Source: Cytidiella melzeri (Eukaryota > Basidiomycota > Agaricomycetes > Polyporales > Irpicaceae). From it: DNA of 64,000 nt. The DNA is taken from the NCBI GenBank assembly GCA_022592445.1, contig JABYQR010000246.1, positions 1 to 64,000 on the forward strand, written 5' to 3'. A program made the translations under genes and the position numbers. A model generated the notes under the pieces. It was not told where the DNA came from and did no database searches. It saw only the letters and a list, made by a program, of their open reading frames with translations. Shown here piece by piece: positions 11,111-22,156 of the stretch; positions within the stretch are counted from its first letter, which is position 1; each line of letters opens with the position of its first letter.

Positions 11111-11374
11111 CTATGCCTCAGTTTCAGCCTTGGCAAAGTGAACTGTTGCAGAAATGTGCCCATTTGGCTTCTTTGCCTTTAACAGTAGATCTTGCTTCTG
11201 CTCCTCAGAAGCTTTACCTTTGTGTATGGGTGTGTGTATGATCCACACTTTCCCTGATGTCCATATCTCATTCATGTACATTGGAAAATTGCTGGGGTTG
11301 TAGTTGACAGGCACCCATTTGGTGTATGCATCAATGACCTTCTGTTCAGTCCCTGCCCATGTCCACATGTCCAC
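11111..11374 (-). CDS. Repeat-unit ORF with WAGTEQKVIDAYTKW core, copy A
   Basis: Minus-strand frame of 87 residues that starts at a GTG (a spliced start is likely; a TTTAG acceptor-like site sits just upstream). Core WAGTEQKVIDAYTKWVPVNY, then MYMNEIWTSGKVWIIHTP and a charged stretch HKGKASEEQKQDLLLKAKKP. The same frame occurs in unit 0 (4958-5245, frameshifted) and in copy B. In unit 0 it lies 121 bp downstream of the SSP pseudogene; here the Copia element separates the two. Not recognised as any known domain. It may be the last exon of a gene now lost. Confidence 0.4.
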   Translation of the reverse strand: MDMWTWAGTEQKVIDAYTKWVPVNYNPSNFPMYMNEIWTSGKVWIIHTPIHKGKASEEQKQDLLLKAKKPNGHISATVHFAKAETEA

Positions 11375-11500
11375 ATATATGGGCTAAATACTCCTTTGGC
11401 CATGTCTGACATCCAATCATCCATGAGACTAACCCATCAAAATTTCCTGCCATTGAGTTTACAATCAAAATTAGCCACACAAGCAGTCACTGGTCGCCCC

Positions 11501-11670
11501 TGTTAGAAGGCTATGCAAGTAGAGGAAAGCGTTGAGAGAGCAAGATTGAGAGGGATCACACAGTGGGAGTTGGGGATCAAAAGTGCGTATAGTTGCATTG
11601 ATTGGAGTAAGTCTTATATACGGTAACTACGGTGCTTGTACGTTAAGCGTCTAATTAATATAGTCGAACA
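11501..11670 (-). repeat. Copia A 3' LTR (170 bp)
   Basis: Starts TGTTAGAAGG and ends TCGAACA on the plus strand. It differs from the other LTR (16627-16796) at about eight positions, so the insertion is not brand new. A purine tract, GAAGGGGAG on the element strand (11671-11679), abuts it and is the expected plus-strand primer site. Confidence 0.9.
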
Positions 11671-11677
11671 CTCCCCT

Positions 11678-14530
11678 TCAAGCACGAATATGAAGTAGTT
11701 CATTGAAGTGCTTGAGTTTTTCGAGAGGTAGTGCTTTAGTAAGTGTATCAGCATGTTGGTCGTTAGAAGATATGTGATGAATAGTTATATACTGCTTGAG
11801 TACACGATTGCTGATGAAATTCTTACAAATCTCGAAGTGTTTTGTTCGTTGCAAATGTTGCTTGTCAGGTGAGCTAACAATGGCAATAGTTGATGCACTG
11901 TCAGTATACATTTTGACAGGATCCATAGTAAAGTTCAATAGTTTGTCAATGAGTGCTTTTAGATATATAGCTTCAGTTGACGCATGTGCTAAGGCATATA
12001 GTTCAGCTTCGGTGACCGATAGTGTTACGAGTGAACCACGCTTACTTGACCAAGAGATAAGTGAGTCATTGTATGTAAAGGTGTAGCCCATTATTGGTTT
12101 ATTGCTGTATGTAGTCATAACGTCAGAATCAGCGTATCCGACAAGTGAAGTATTAGTAGTAGTTGCTTGGTTTCCTAGGGCAAGCCAGTAATCGCACGTT
12201 CCCTTCAAGTATAGGTAACACTGTTTAGCTGCAGCAAAGTGTTCCTTAGAAGGGTCAGCTAAGTATCGTGCAAGTTGACCAGTGCAGTATGCAACGTCTG
12301 GTCGAGTACAGTCAGCGACGTATCGTAAACCACCGACTAAAGACATGTATTGTTTAATAGCGTCAGTGTCCTGACGAGGTTCTTTCGAGTCACGGGGGGC
12401 TAAGTTGTGCTCGTGTATCATAGGCGTATGACGTATATGATCGTGGTCAAAGTTGTTTCGTTTAAGTATAGTTTGGATATAGTCGCGTTGATGAAGCTTG
12501 ATAACACCAGAGGCTTTGTCGTAATCGATCTCCATGCCAAGCATCCAGTGGATAGTACCACCGTTTGTTACTTCGACATGTTGTCTAAGTGCTATCTCGA
12601 ATTGTTCAGCGACGACAGAAGTGATAGTACAGAGAGTAATATCGTCGACATGAACAGCGAGTATAAGTATTAGTTTGTTTCCTCTGTAAAGGTAGAAGAC
12701 AGCGTTATCGTAGTCTGAACGCTTGAGTCCAAGTTGGAAAAGTATATTGCATAGTACCTTGTACCAGCAACGTCCGGCTTGTTTAAGGCCATAGATAGTT
12801 TTGCGTAGTTTAAGTACCCAGCCCTTAGGCAAGTTGGGCAGTAAGTCGCCTGGCGGCGGACGGAGATAAAGATCTTCATCATTGTTAATTTTACCGTATA
12901 AGTAAGCAGACTTAACATCGAGTTGGTTAATCTTGAAGTGTAGTGAAGCCGCAAGTGTAAGTATGAGTCGCATAGAACTCATGCGCGCGTCTGGAGCAAA
13001 CAAGTTGTTTGCATAGTAATCAATACCATTGCACTGAGAGTATCCTTGCGTAACAAGTCTTGACTTCAGTTTAGTAGCTTTGCCATGTTCGTACTTGGTC
13101 TTGTAGACAAAGCGAGAACCAGTAATGTTGGCATTTGGCGGCGGGATACAGTATTCCCAAGTGCCAAGTTGTTCTAGTGTATCAACCTCAAGTTTCATAG
13201 ACTTAAACCAATTGTCTTTGAGAGGGTGATTAAGTACATCTTTGAAAATGACAGGGTCACCGACGTCCTCAGCATAGTAAGTGTTAAACTCAGTTAAGTA
13301 GAAAGCAATGTTAGTGTCTACTTCGTCGTAGTTTAGACCACGGGCTTTACACAATAGTTGAGGAGTTCTGTTAGAACGCCTTGGACCAGTAGGGTCAGGC
13401 TCGTCGATTTCCATTGGTTCTATGTGAGGGTTGTCCTCAAGTTCAAGTTGTTTTTCAGTAGTAGGTTTTTCGACATTTGGTTCTTTCTCCCCTTCAATTT
13501 GTATTGTAGAATCAACAAATTGCAAGTTACGTTCAACTTCGACACATTGTCCAAAGTAAACGTAGTGACCTTTAGAGTGTTCAGCAAAGCCTATCCAGAC
13601 TCCCCTTTTTCCTTTAGATGCTAGTTTGTTTGTGCAATATTTGTCGTATATGATGCATGGCTGACCAAAGACTTGAAGTCCATCAAGGTTAGCATCAGTG
13701 CCATATCGCTTAAAGTAAGGAGTTTTGTAGTTCAGTATACTACGAGGAGAACGATTGTACACATACATCGCGTATAATGCAGCGTACCACCATAGTCAAT
13801 TTGGTAAAGATGCAGTATGCAGGTTTACTCGAATCAAGTTCATAATAGTTTGATGTACACGCTCAGCAACACCGTTTTGCTGAGGAGTATCATGTACAGT
13901 AAGACGTTATATAGTTCCTTGAGTTTTTAAGTAAGCAGTCATAACTTTACTGGTAAAGACACCGTTGTTATCGGCTTGAAGTATCTTGACACGAATACCA
14001 TATTGCGTCAAAAGTTCAGTAGAGAAAATGACCCATTGAGTATAGGCGTCATCTTTAGTAACTAGTGGTGCAAGTACTAACCATCTAGTAGCATCGTCGA
14101 AGATAGTCAACCAGTATTTGTGTTTACCAGTAATCGACGCTGTGGGTAGAGTCCCAAAGATGTTGATATGAAAGTGATCTCCGAAAGCTTCAGCTAACGA
14201 TGAAGAACGAAGTTTAGGTACAGTATTTTAATGGATATTGTTAAGTAAACAATCCTCGCATGGAGTTTCAGTATGGTCAGTTATATGATCAGTAATAATT
14301 GACAAAGTTTGAAGTAATTTCTTGATCATGAAGTAACTGAGATGACCGAGTTTTTTATGTAGTTCAAGTAGAGTAATGCCAGTTCTATGCACGCTTGCTA
14401 AAGAAGTCACTCGAGTTGATGATAGCATGTATAAATCGTTTGATTTTCCAACTACAGCCACACAAGTCGAGTTTGAGTCGTATATAGTACAGAGTCCATG
14501 ATAGAACGTCAACCGATAATCAGAGTCGAG
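11678..14530 (-). pseudogene. Copia A pol region (pre-integrase, integrase, RT, RNase H), broken
   Basis: Same reading frame as gag, cut by stops at 14228-14230, 13907-13909 and 13796-13798. Visible parts: gag-pre-integrase HKKLGHLSY with CEDC; integrase core with DDATRW and QADNNG (second Asp kept) and QQNGVAE; reverse transcriptase with LDVKSAYLYGK and the catalytic AVHVDD box; RNase H with GYADSD, SVTEAE and YTDSAS. The final 696-residue stretch (13768-11678) is uninterrupted and ends at TADTLTKA-type residues close to the purine tract. The stop at 13796-13798 corresponds to CGA in element C, a C-to-T change at a CpG. Confidence 0.9.
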
Positions 14531-16558
14531 TTATCCAACGCTGATTAAAGTAAAAGGTAAAGTTAAGTTGAAGTATACATTCTTTAGCAAAAGTTCGGTA
14601 TGCTTACCGTCTTCCTGTTCCACTTCGAGTACCATGTTGCCGGCTAGCTTCAGAGCGAGTTGTTCTGAGTTGGCAACAGTAAGTAATATAGTTGGTACAG
14701 AGTGAACGTTGAAAAGTAAATCACGATATGGTGTACAATGTATAGTAGCACCGGTATCAAGAATATGAACGGACTCGTCTGTTGACGTAGTTGCGTATAG
14801 TGGTAGTAGAGTGGAAGAGGAAGTAGTTGAAGTACTTACGTGCATGACCACGTCCGACTCAGAGAGAGCTGAGACCCATGCGCTCTGGTTGAGAAGAGCA
14901 CCTTTGGCACCACCCGTCGCGTAGTCGACGGTGGCTTGCAAGTACTTGTTAAAAGACGTGTACTCAGTCTCTTCGTCCGACGCATAAGGGTCGACAACCT
15001 TAGTGGTAGCGGCCAAAGGCACGCGAGTAGTAGTGGTTGACGGACCAGCGACGGCCGGAGTGGCAACGGCGGGGACGGCGACAGCGGCTTTGGCAGTCTT
15101 CTCCTTGGCTGCGGCGGCAATCGTCTTCCTAGTGAAGCCCTTCTTCTTCATTGCCTCTTTGGACTTCTCCATCCAGGGCTGTGGGCAGGTGGGCGTCGTG
15201 TGGGAAGTCTCGTTGCAGTTGTAACACTTCATCTTCGAAGTGTCACGAACGGACTTCTCCTTGCAGTAAGGAGCGGCAGCGGCGCAAGCAGTGTGAGTGG
15301 ATTTATCCGACTTGTCCTTGCCTTTGGACGAAGAAGGAAGATGCATGGTGGGTCTGTCATGCGGAGCAAAAGTCGAGGATCCTTTGGACTTGGAGTGGTC
15401 CACCGGATGAGTGAGACGCCAGTTGTTAAACTCGCGCTTGAGCTCGACCATGAGAGAGATCGGCTGGTAGTTGTATTTCTCCCCTCGAGGAGTAGTAGCA
15501 CGTACACCGGCCTCATAGTTGGCGTGGACAGAGGCGTAGTGAGGAGGCGTAATGCCAACAATGGCGGCGTAGTAGACCCAGGAGGGAAGAACCATACCCT
15601 TTGCAGCAAGACGAGAGACAATGTTTTGAGCATCATCGAGTAGTTTGTCCATCTTGTAGACTGGACAGCAAAGGTGGAAGAGGGAGTAGACCTCGTTCGC
15701 ATCCGAGACAGTTGTCTTCAGATCGAAACGCTCAGAGAGCTTCTCCATCAACTTGTGAGGGTAAACCTCGTTCAAGTAGTTAGCCATGACATTGTCGGCG
15801 ATGTGCCCTGCCATGACGTTGAAGCAGGCCCTTTGGACCTCTTGTGGAATGGTAAGACCACCCCGGAACGAGTAGAACTCGACAATGGTCATCATTGCCG
15901 ATTTGACGCCGAATTTCCACATCGGCCAACTGTCAGGGCCAGTAAGTTTGCCAACATCAGCGAAGGCCTTATGCACATCGCTGAGTGACATAGAGTAATC
16001 CTCATTTTGACGAGGAGGGACAGATAGAAGGGACGACACAGCACGTGCTGAGTCTGTAGGTCCAGATGGCGAGGGAGATGGTGGACGACGAGATTTGGGC
16101 AGTTTGCCCTTGCCTTTGGCCCGGCTCTCCTCATCGTCCATGCTAGAGTCCTCATCATCCACCGACGCCTTGGCAGTGTGCATTCGACGTTCGTAGTCAC
16201 CACATAGTACCACAAAAGGGGATCGATGGCGATCAGCAGGAGGTGCTGATACTCGCCGGGAGATCGATTCTGGGTTGTTGTGAGGCTCGGTGTTGCCATG
16301 AATTACACCAGATGGTCCAGGAGTTGGTGCAGGAGTTGGTGCAGCAGACTCAACAGGAGAGTTGGGACGGGAAGCACTGGGTGCCATCGAAGCAGTTGGT
16401 TGGGTAGTAGGAGGAGGAGGAGGAGTTGGAGTGAATTGAGGAGTTCTCCTGTGAGTACGAGTAGGCCTGGAGGTAGTAGTACCTTGGTAGAAGTCGGTTT
16501 GGTGTCGCTCTCGGTTAGAACGACAAAGTTGGGCTTGATCAGAGTGATCAGAGCTCAT
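14531..16558 (-). CDS. Copia A Gag-protease, ends at premature TAA
   Basis: 675-residue frame from ATG 16556-16558. N-terminal third is Pro/Ser/Thr-rich and low in complexity. A UBN2-like capsid region follows (LTGPDSWPMWKF about residue 200 on), then a CX2CX4HX4C zinc knuckle (CYNCNETSHTTPTC) and an aspartic protease active site (LDTGATIHCT). The frame ends right after LISVG at TAA 14531-14533; element C has AAG there and continues. Gag and protease could still be made, so this truncated protein may be functional in trans. Antisense frames in this GC-rich part are shadows. Confidence 0.9.
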   Translation of the reverse strand: MSSDHSDQAQLCRSNRERHQTDFYQGTTTSRPTRTHRRTPQFTPTPPPPPTTQPTASMAPSASRPNSPVESAAPTPAPTPGPSGVIHGNTEPHNNPESISRRVSAPPADRHRSPFVVLCGDYERRMHTAKASVDDEDSSMDDEESRAKGKGKLPKSRRPPSPSPSGPTDSARAVSSLLSVPPRQNEDYSMSLSDVHKAFADVGKLTGPDSWPMWKFGVKSAMMTIVEFYSFRGGLTIPQEVQRACFNVMAGHIADNVMANYLNEVYPHKLMEKLSERFDLKTTVSDANEVYSLFHLCCPVYKMDKLLDDAQNIVSRLAAKGMVLPSWVYYAAIVGITPPHYASVHANYEAGVRATTPRGEKYNYQPISLMVELKREFNNWRLTHPVDHSKSKGSSTFAPHDRPTMHLPSSSKGKDKSDKSTHTACAAAAPYCKEKSVRDTSKMKCYNCNETSHTTPTCPQPWMEKSKEAMKKKGFTRKTIAAAAKEKTAKAAVAVPAVATPAVAGPSTTTTRVPLAATTKVVDPYASDEETEYTSFNKYLQATVDYATGGAKGALLNQSAWVSALSESDVVMHVSTSTTSSSTLLPLYATTSTDESVHILDTGATIHCTPYRDLLFNVHSVPTILLTVANSEQLALKLAGNMVLEVEQEDGKHTELLLKNVYFNLTLPFTLISVG

Positions 16559-16610
16559 ACAGTTGTTGAGAGTAAGAGCAGAAGGTAATATGAGTGAGAT
16601 AGAGTACTCA

Positions 16611-16626
16611 GCCGGGGCTCATAACC
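16611..16626 (-). promoter_or_regulatory. Primer-binding site matching initiator tRNA-Met anticodon arm
   Basis: Immediately inside the 5' LTR the element strand reads GGTTATGAGCCCCGGC. Its complement, GCCGGGGCTCATAACC, contains the initiator loop CTCATAA with the CAT anticodon and stem bases. So the priming RNA would be a 5' half of tRNA-iMet cut in the anticodon stem, not a 3' CCA end (which would give TGG first). Half-tRNA priming is established for Drosophila copia and yeast Ty5. Confidence 0.8.
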
Positions 16627-16796
16627 TGTTAGAAGGCTATGCAAGTAGAGGAAAGCGTTGAGAGAGCAAGATTGAGAAGGATCACACAGTGGGAGTTGGG
16701 GATCAGAAGTGCGTATAGTTGCATTGATCGGAGTAAGTCTTATATACGGTAACTACGGCGCTCGTACATTAAGTGTCTAATTAATATAGTCGAACA
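16627..16796 (-). repeat. Copia A 5' LTR (170 bp)
   Basis: On the element strand it starts TGTTCGAC and carries CCGTATATAAGAC, a TATATAAG box that is the likely promoter. It ends CTTCTAACA next to the primer-binding site. Confidence 0.9.
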
Positions 16797-16830
16797 GCCC
16801 CAACCCCACTACAGTTGGAACAGTACAGTA

Positions 16831-17406
16831 TCAAATGAAATCAGTGAACCCATCCCAAACAGTACATATTTGTCCATCAGGTTTCATGTAATATTTAAAC
16901 CCCTTTTTCAAGCCCCAACCCACGGTGCCCCATTGTCCACCTGTAGGATACATATACCACAAAAATGCAGCCACCTTTACAAATGCTCTTCTCTTTAGCT
17001 GTTCCCCAACATAAATGCTTCCCTTCTTTACGTTCTCCCACTCTTCATTCCACAAGGATTCATATTCAGCTGGTGTTACTCCTAAATCTTTGAGCCTTGT
17101 AGCTGCTGCTTTGGCCTCTGGCAGTGATTCAATGTGAGATCAATCATGAATGGTACCCAGACTGGGAGAATCACCTTCGAAAGATGGGACTGGCCTGGAT
17201 GCATAATGAGTCCAATAAGTTGTCTTGACACCAAGTTTCTGTTTCAAGTAGGTAAGGAAACGTCTCTCTAAGGTGTTGTGATAGCTGGAGAGTGTTGGAT
17301 TGCCCAATTCTGTAAGGCTACCATATGGAATGGCAGACCCAGTTGCTGCATGGAATGTGCCAGTAACAATGACAGCAAACACAACAAGAGAGGGAAAGAG
17401 CCGCAT
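16831..17406 (-). pseudogene. Small secreted protein (SSP) copy A, interrupted by in-frame TGA
   Basis: ATG at 17404-17406, with a signal peptide identical to copy 0. The frame stops at a TGA after GTIHD (about 17140) and, read on in phase, continues with SHIESLPEAKAAATRLKD and WNEEWENV to VWDGFTDFI and a natural stop at 16831. Total length if uninterrupted would be about 190 residues, equal to the intact copy at 32431-33003. The TGA replaces the AGA codon of that copy. Apart from this codon the frame is open, which suggests loss was recent or that a truncated secreted peptide of about 88 residues is tolerated. Confidence 0.7.
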
Positions 17407-17800
17407 GACAGTATAGGAGGTTGCAGGGTATGAGAAGGGTTGAAGAAGATAGTGAGACAGCTAGCTGTAAGAACAATCTTAGCAAATTGTTGACCTGAGG
17501 CAAGTACAACACAGACAAAGATGTACTTACCGGCCAGCGCTCAATCAAAGTGTGCTGAGGAAGTACAAGGATGGTAGTAGTGAGAAGAGAACATGGACTG
17601 TTACCAGGGGCTTTATAAGTCCTGTGGTTTAGGTGCAGTGCTGAAGCAATAACCAATGCACACACAGCCTACTTTTGATGGTTGGTAGGGAGTTGCTGTG
17701 ATGTTACAAACAATTTCCAAGCCCCTGTTTCATAACAAGTCCAGTCCCCTATCCAGTGATCTGTTTTGTCACTGCCACTCAGATAAATATATCAGAGGGT

Positions 17801-18118
17801 TGTGGAACAGTGTCCTTCACAGGCACTGGACCAACAGGCAACTTAGGGGATGTTCAAGAAGCTCACCTGAGATGCTAGTGAAGTTAGCTGTAAGCGTGGT
17901 GGTGGTTCAGGTTAAAGGACTGTCTATCTATTTACAGCTCTACAGCGGTCTTATATACATGCTGGGGCTGTGTACAAACAGAGGCAAATAATGATACCAA
18001 TCAAGGAATGTGAAACAGAAATGAGGGTACCCAGAGTACCGGTATGATGGACGTGGTTATGCTCATACATGATGGATGTAGCTGTGCTCATACATGATGG
18101 ATGTAGCTATGCTCAACA
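17801..18118. mobile_element. Putative solo LTR, copy B
   Basis: Copy of 7145-7462 in the second tandem unit, with the same AGGGT target duplication on both sides and the same three 25-bp repeats at its right end. Confidence 0.75.
18044..18116. repeat. 25-bp minisatellite, copy B
   Basis: Same three units as 7388-7460, with no length change between tandem copies. Confidence 0.8.
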
Positions 18119-18123
18119 AGGGT

Positions 18124-19512
18124 CTCTATGATACTATCTCATAATAACTGTGCTGCATTGGTTCTCTGCCTCAAGCCTCATGGTTCCCACACAGCCACTG
18201 ATGAATAGCTTTTCTTCAAGCTCTCTTCAGCTGCCTCCTTCTGCACTCAGTCATAGTTGCAATTAAATCATGTGTGCATTTTAGCTCTTGGCACAACTGG
18301 TCACCATGCATGTCAGCAGAGCCATGTCTGACTCAGGTAGTGTGTCGGTTTTATGTGTGGGGGAAGGGGGAGGTGCAAGAGGAAGACTCTGAATGCAGGT
18401 CAATCTTGTAGATTAGCCACGAGAGGTATAGGGAAAAGTGTCGTAGTTAGAATTCCCACTGCACAAACACAACAATGTAACCACTTCAAAAAGGCACTCA
18501 TATAGTGCACATACTTCCATACCTTTTGTCTTGCATATATATGATGAATTTGTCCTGTGCAAAAATGATACACTGATGTCATTGTTTTTTCCATGGGAAT
18601 ATTTTAAACAAATCTCTATAACATATGTCAGAGCTATGTCAGACAATATGATGGATCAATATTTTATGTATACATACCTTTTTCACATACAAAACTGCCA
18701 CATATTTGAATTTCCTCATGCTTTTTCTGGGATGTAGGTCAAAAGGTACAGGGAAATGGAGCATACATAGCAGTTTTCATGGGAAGAAAAGTACAGATGT
18801 ATGCAGCATTCATCTAACATATGTCTGGGAAATAAATGTGACATATATTATAGAGAGTTATTTGCAATATCTCTTATGGATAAACATTGACATACATGCA
18901 CCATTTTTGGACAGAACAAATTCACCATCCATTTGCTAGGGGAGAATGTACGGAAGTATGTGCACTATATAAGTGCCTGCTTTGAGGGTTTGAATCCTTG
19001 TGATTACGCAGGGTCCTGAGAGATAAAGAAGAATTGTTCTAGTGTGCTCCAGCATGTTGGTGCTTTGTTCAGATGTAACCCTCCTGTCCCCCAAAGTGTG
19101 GGAACTTGATGGGAGGAACAGTTTCAATATCAAAGCAATGAATACAGTTGATGGCATTATACTAGCCTTGTTATCAGCCCTCCAGAACTTTGTATCAGAT
19201 CACTTTTGCAATCCAGATGCACTTTTTGATCTTACAAACCACATGTGGATACAAATCTGTACATAGTATACACCATTGGATGGCCATATCTTGTGTCAAC
19301 ATCCTGGTACAAGAGTCCTATCAATTGAAGTGGAATTGAGCAATTGATGGCCAGTTTACTGAAAAAAACTCACTTAGACTCAGATTCTGTTAAGACTGGC
19401 CATTGTCAAGTCAGAACCCTTTTTTGTAGCTACCCACAAGGTTGAATGATGGTCTATACCACACAGTTACTGTCAAGCACAATGGCAGACAGATGATGGA
19501 TTGCTAGAAGGT
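18124..19512. other. Non-coding part of SSP repeat unit, copy B
   Basis: Duplicate of 7468-8856. No supported gene. Confidence 0.6.
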
Positions 19513-20257
19513 GTCGTGGATGGCCCAACCAGCCCTTATGTTTTGCATTTTAGCTCTAGTTTTACCTTTGAAACCTGGATTGAAACCTGATTGCAACCCA
19601 GTTGCAACCCTCTCTGCCAAAACCCCTTGCATGTCTATTAAGCACCCAATCACATGGCTTAGACACTCTACATGGTCACGTTACTTGCTGCTACATCACA
19701 CTGGCATGTGACTCAGCTTATGTAAGACCACATGGCTACAACCACATGGCTCAGCCCATAGCTAGGGTTTGACGTCATAGATACTATTCACATGGACTCC
19801 TATTGTTCTTTTGCTATTGTTCTCTTTATGGTAGAGTGTTCTCACAGGTGTGGGAATTGAATACAATAACTGGTCCTGTTTTAGATTGATTCTCTCATGA
19901 GTAGAGGTCTTGGCAAAGTCCAGACAATAGCTATTGTTCTCCTTTAGGTGGTTCTATTGTTCTTGTTTCCTGCACAGCTTCATGCCAAGCCTGCTCTGTG
20001 CACAGGCTCTGAAGCCTATATAGACTGCTGCATGAATGCTCCTAGCCCCCCATCTTGACCTCTTGGTCTTACTGGGCTAGGTAGGCAAACCCCTCTTGTA
20101 CTACATAGCAGGTAGTATGAATACTAACTTGGTCTTTACTGTAACTTGCATAAAGTCTGATAGCTGGTGAGAGCACTGTGCTTCACACCTGCCACCACCT
20201 TTTCGTTGTCGTCCACATTGTGTCCCTCTTCGTTGCATCAAGCTTTGTCTCCGTGAC
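19513..20257 (-). mobile_element. Non-autonomous TIR element, copy 3 (in tandem copy B)
   Basis: Same insertion as 8857-9601, carried along by the tandem duplication. Ends GTCGTGGATGG and CTCCGTGAC, no coding capacity. Confidence 0.75.
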
Positions 20258-21752
20258 AGAAAGAATATTGATACAAAGTGGATAGACTGAGGTTTCAGCC
20301 CCATTTTCAGCAGCTTTTTATACATGTTGACCTAACTACTTCTGGACCAGTCAGATGTAGTGGTAACCGATCAATGGAATGGAAAGGAAAAGCAACAGAC
20401 AGAGAATAATAGCTACTTTGGCAAGCCAATGGGAGAAGAGACTGTCAAGGCGCAGGAACAAAGGGCAATACACTAGGGACAAACACCAATTTCACACGTC
20501 TTGAAATTTGAATGATTACCCACTTAAATGTTAACTATCAGCAGATAATCCATAGGCAATTTTGGGCTCGGAATTGTTTCTTAATGTTTGAGAATACAAA
20601 ATAATGCTATACAAATTCTGTGCCTTTTCAGGGGCAGGAATTTCTGTTTTTTGAGTGGTAGTTAAATCAAAAAGAAAAAAGAAAGGAAGTTTACCTTTCA
20701 AGGCTCAGAAAATCAAGTGGAAAAGATGCCTTCCACAGAATTGGAAAAGGGCATGAAAAATTCCAGAAAAGGCGACATGCTACTGAAAAGTTCTGGAAAG
20801 TTGTTTGCCACATTATGTTTGCCATCACCCAACACACGTGGGAAATCTATTTGTTTTTACAATTTTAGGTCAGTTGGAAATCTGCCCGAAAAATCAATGT
20901 TCACACAGATTTTTGGAGCGCGGAAAGGCTGCCAGTAGATAGGCTTGAAAATTTGTTGAAAAAATCACAAAAATGTCTTTGATTGTATATTAATCTAACC
21001 CCCAAACATAACCAGATATTCATGGGATTCTAAACATATCAAATAACTCTCACAATAATTTCACGTCATGTGAAATCGGCCTTTGCCTGCAGTGATAGAA
21101 TGATGGACCATGAGCCAAAGAACAATAGAAAAGGGGTTGGACCCAAAACAGGGAATAGACAGGGTTGGACCCAATGGAACGGTAACAGAGGTATGGAAAG
21201 GCTGAGGGTGGAACCAAGGCAAAGGTAACCAATTGAAGTTAGGTCCAAGGTTGAATGGAAACAAGAAGGAAACTGATGATGTAATAGTTCGTGTTGAATG
21301 GAGGCAATGAGGATCAAGAAATGAGGGAGGAAAGACGAGTTGGATTGTCAGGACAAAGGTAAAGAAAACAACTAGTTATCAGGATGATAACAGAAGTGAA
21401 GACAACAATAGGGTGTGAAGACCATTTGTAACAGATTCAAACTCCACTCTTGCTGGCACATGATGTCAGATTCTGGTCAGGTACATCTACAGACATTGCT
21501 TGCTTTTTGACCAAGGACCACAATCAGAACAAATGCCGCAAATATTATTGGCTCTGAGCAAGGATTACCCATACTTCAGAAGCTCAAAAACATTCTTAAC
21601 CCCTACATTCTAGAACAATGTTCATTTGTGGTTGCATCAGCAGTGAGCACTGCATCTGATTGTTCCACAAAGTTTCATAACCACTAGCTGATCTCTAAGC
21701 AGGATTTATCATCAGAACGCAGTTCCAATGGGGATGAGGCAGTTCGAACATC
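20258..21752. other. Non-coding repeat-unit sequence, copy B
   Basis: Duplicate of 9602-11096. No supported gene. Confidence 0.5.
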
Positions 21753-21766
21753 AACTCTGATTGACA

Positions 21767-22030
21767 CTATGCCTCAGTTTCAGCCTTGGCAAAGTGAACT
21801 GTTGCAGAAATGTGCCCATTTGGCTTCTTTGCCTTTAACAGTAGATCTTGCTTCTGCTCCTCAGAAGCTTTACCTTTGTGTATGGGTGTGTGTATGATCC
21901 ACACTTTCCCTGATGTCCATATCTCATTCATGTACATTGGAAAATTGCTGGGGTTGTAGTTGACAGGCACCCATTTGGTGTATGCATCAATGACCTTCTG
22001 TTCAGTCCCTGCCCATGTCCACATGTCCAC
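21767..22030 (-). CDS. Repeat-unit ORF with WAGTEQKVIDAYTKW core, copy B
   Basis: Identical in protein sequence to 11111-11374, so it adds no independent evidence for coding. Unknown function. Confidence 0.4.
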   Translation of the reverse strand: MDMWTWAGTEQKVIDAYTKWVPVNYNPSNFPMYMNEIWTSGKVWIIHTPIHKGKASEEQKQDLLLKAKKPNGHISATVHFAKAETEA

Positions 22031-22156
22031 ATATATGGGCTAAATACTCCTTTGGCCATGTCTGACATCCAATCATCCATGAGACTAACCCATCAAAATT
22101 TCCTGCCATTGAGTTTACAATCAAAATTAGCCACACAAGCAGTCACTGGTCGCCCC

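Larger units (their letters stand above)
11501..16796 (-). mobile_element. Ty1/Copia retrotransposon, copy A (5,296 bp)
   Basis: Complete LTR element on the minus strand. Both LTRs are 170 bp with TGTT...AACA ends, flanked by the 5-bp target duplication GCCCC (11496-11500 and 16797-16801). The empty site is seen in unit 0 near 5370 (CACTGGTCACTCCAACC). Domain order along the element is gag, zinc knuckle, protease, integrase, reverse transcriptase, RNase H, i.e. Copia order. Gag-pol is one frame from 16558 to 11678 with four internal nonsense codons: TAA 14531-14533, TAA 14228-14230, TAA 13907-13909 and TGA 13796-13798. It cannot make a full polyprotein. It sits between the SSP pseudogene and the WAGTEQ frame of its unit. 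Confidence 0.95.
6932..17587. repeat. Tandem duplication, copy A (10,656 bp)
   Basis: Every landmark from 6932 onward recurs exactly 10,656 bp later: the solo LTR, the TIR element, the Copia element, and the SSP and WAGTEQ frames. Within the long Copia frames I noticed only one amino-acid difference (ERRMH at about 16186 versus ERQMH at about 26842). Going left, the identity with copy B continues across the 6176-6931 insertion to roughly 5850. The true exchange point is therefore inside the SSP gene region, consistent with unequal crossing-over between SSP paralogues. A recent event, or an assembly duplication. Confidence 0.9.

Noticed and set aside
15003..15988. Several plus-strand frames across the Copia A gag region (and the same in B)
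   Set aside because: Antisense shadows of a GC-rich coding region. The minus-strand frame carries the zinc knuckle and protease motifs.
17140..17142. TGA in SSP copies as a selenocysteine codon
   Set aside because: The intact paralogue has Arg (AGA) there, no SECIS-like structure was evident, and Agaricomycetes are not expected to use selenocysteine.
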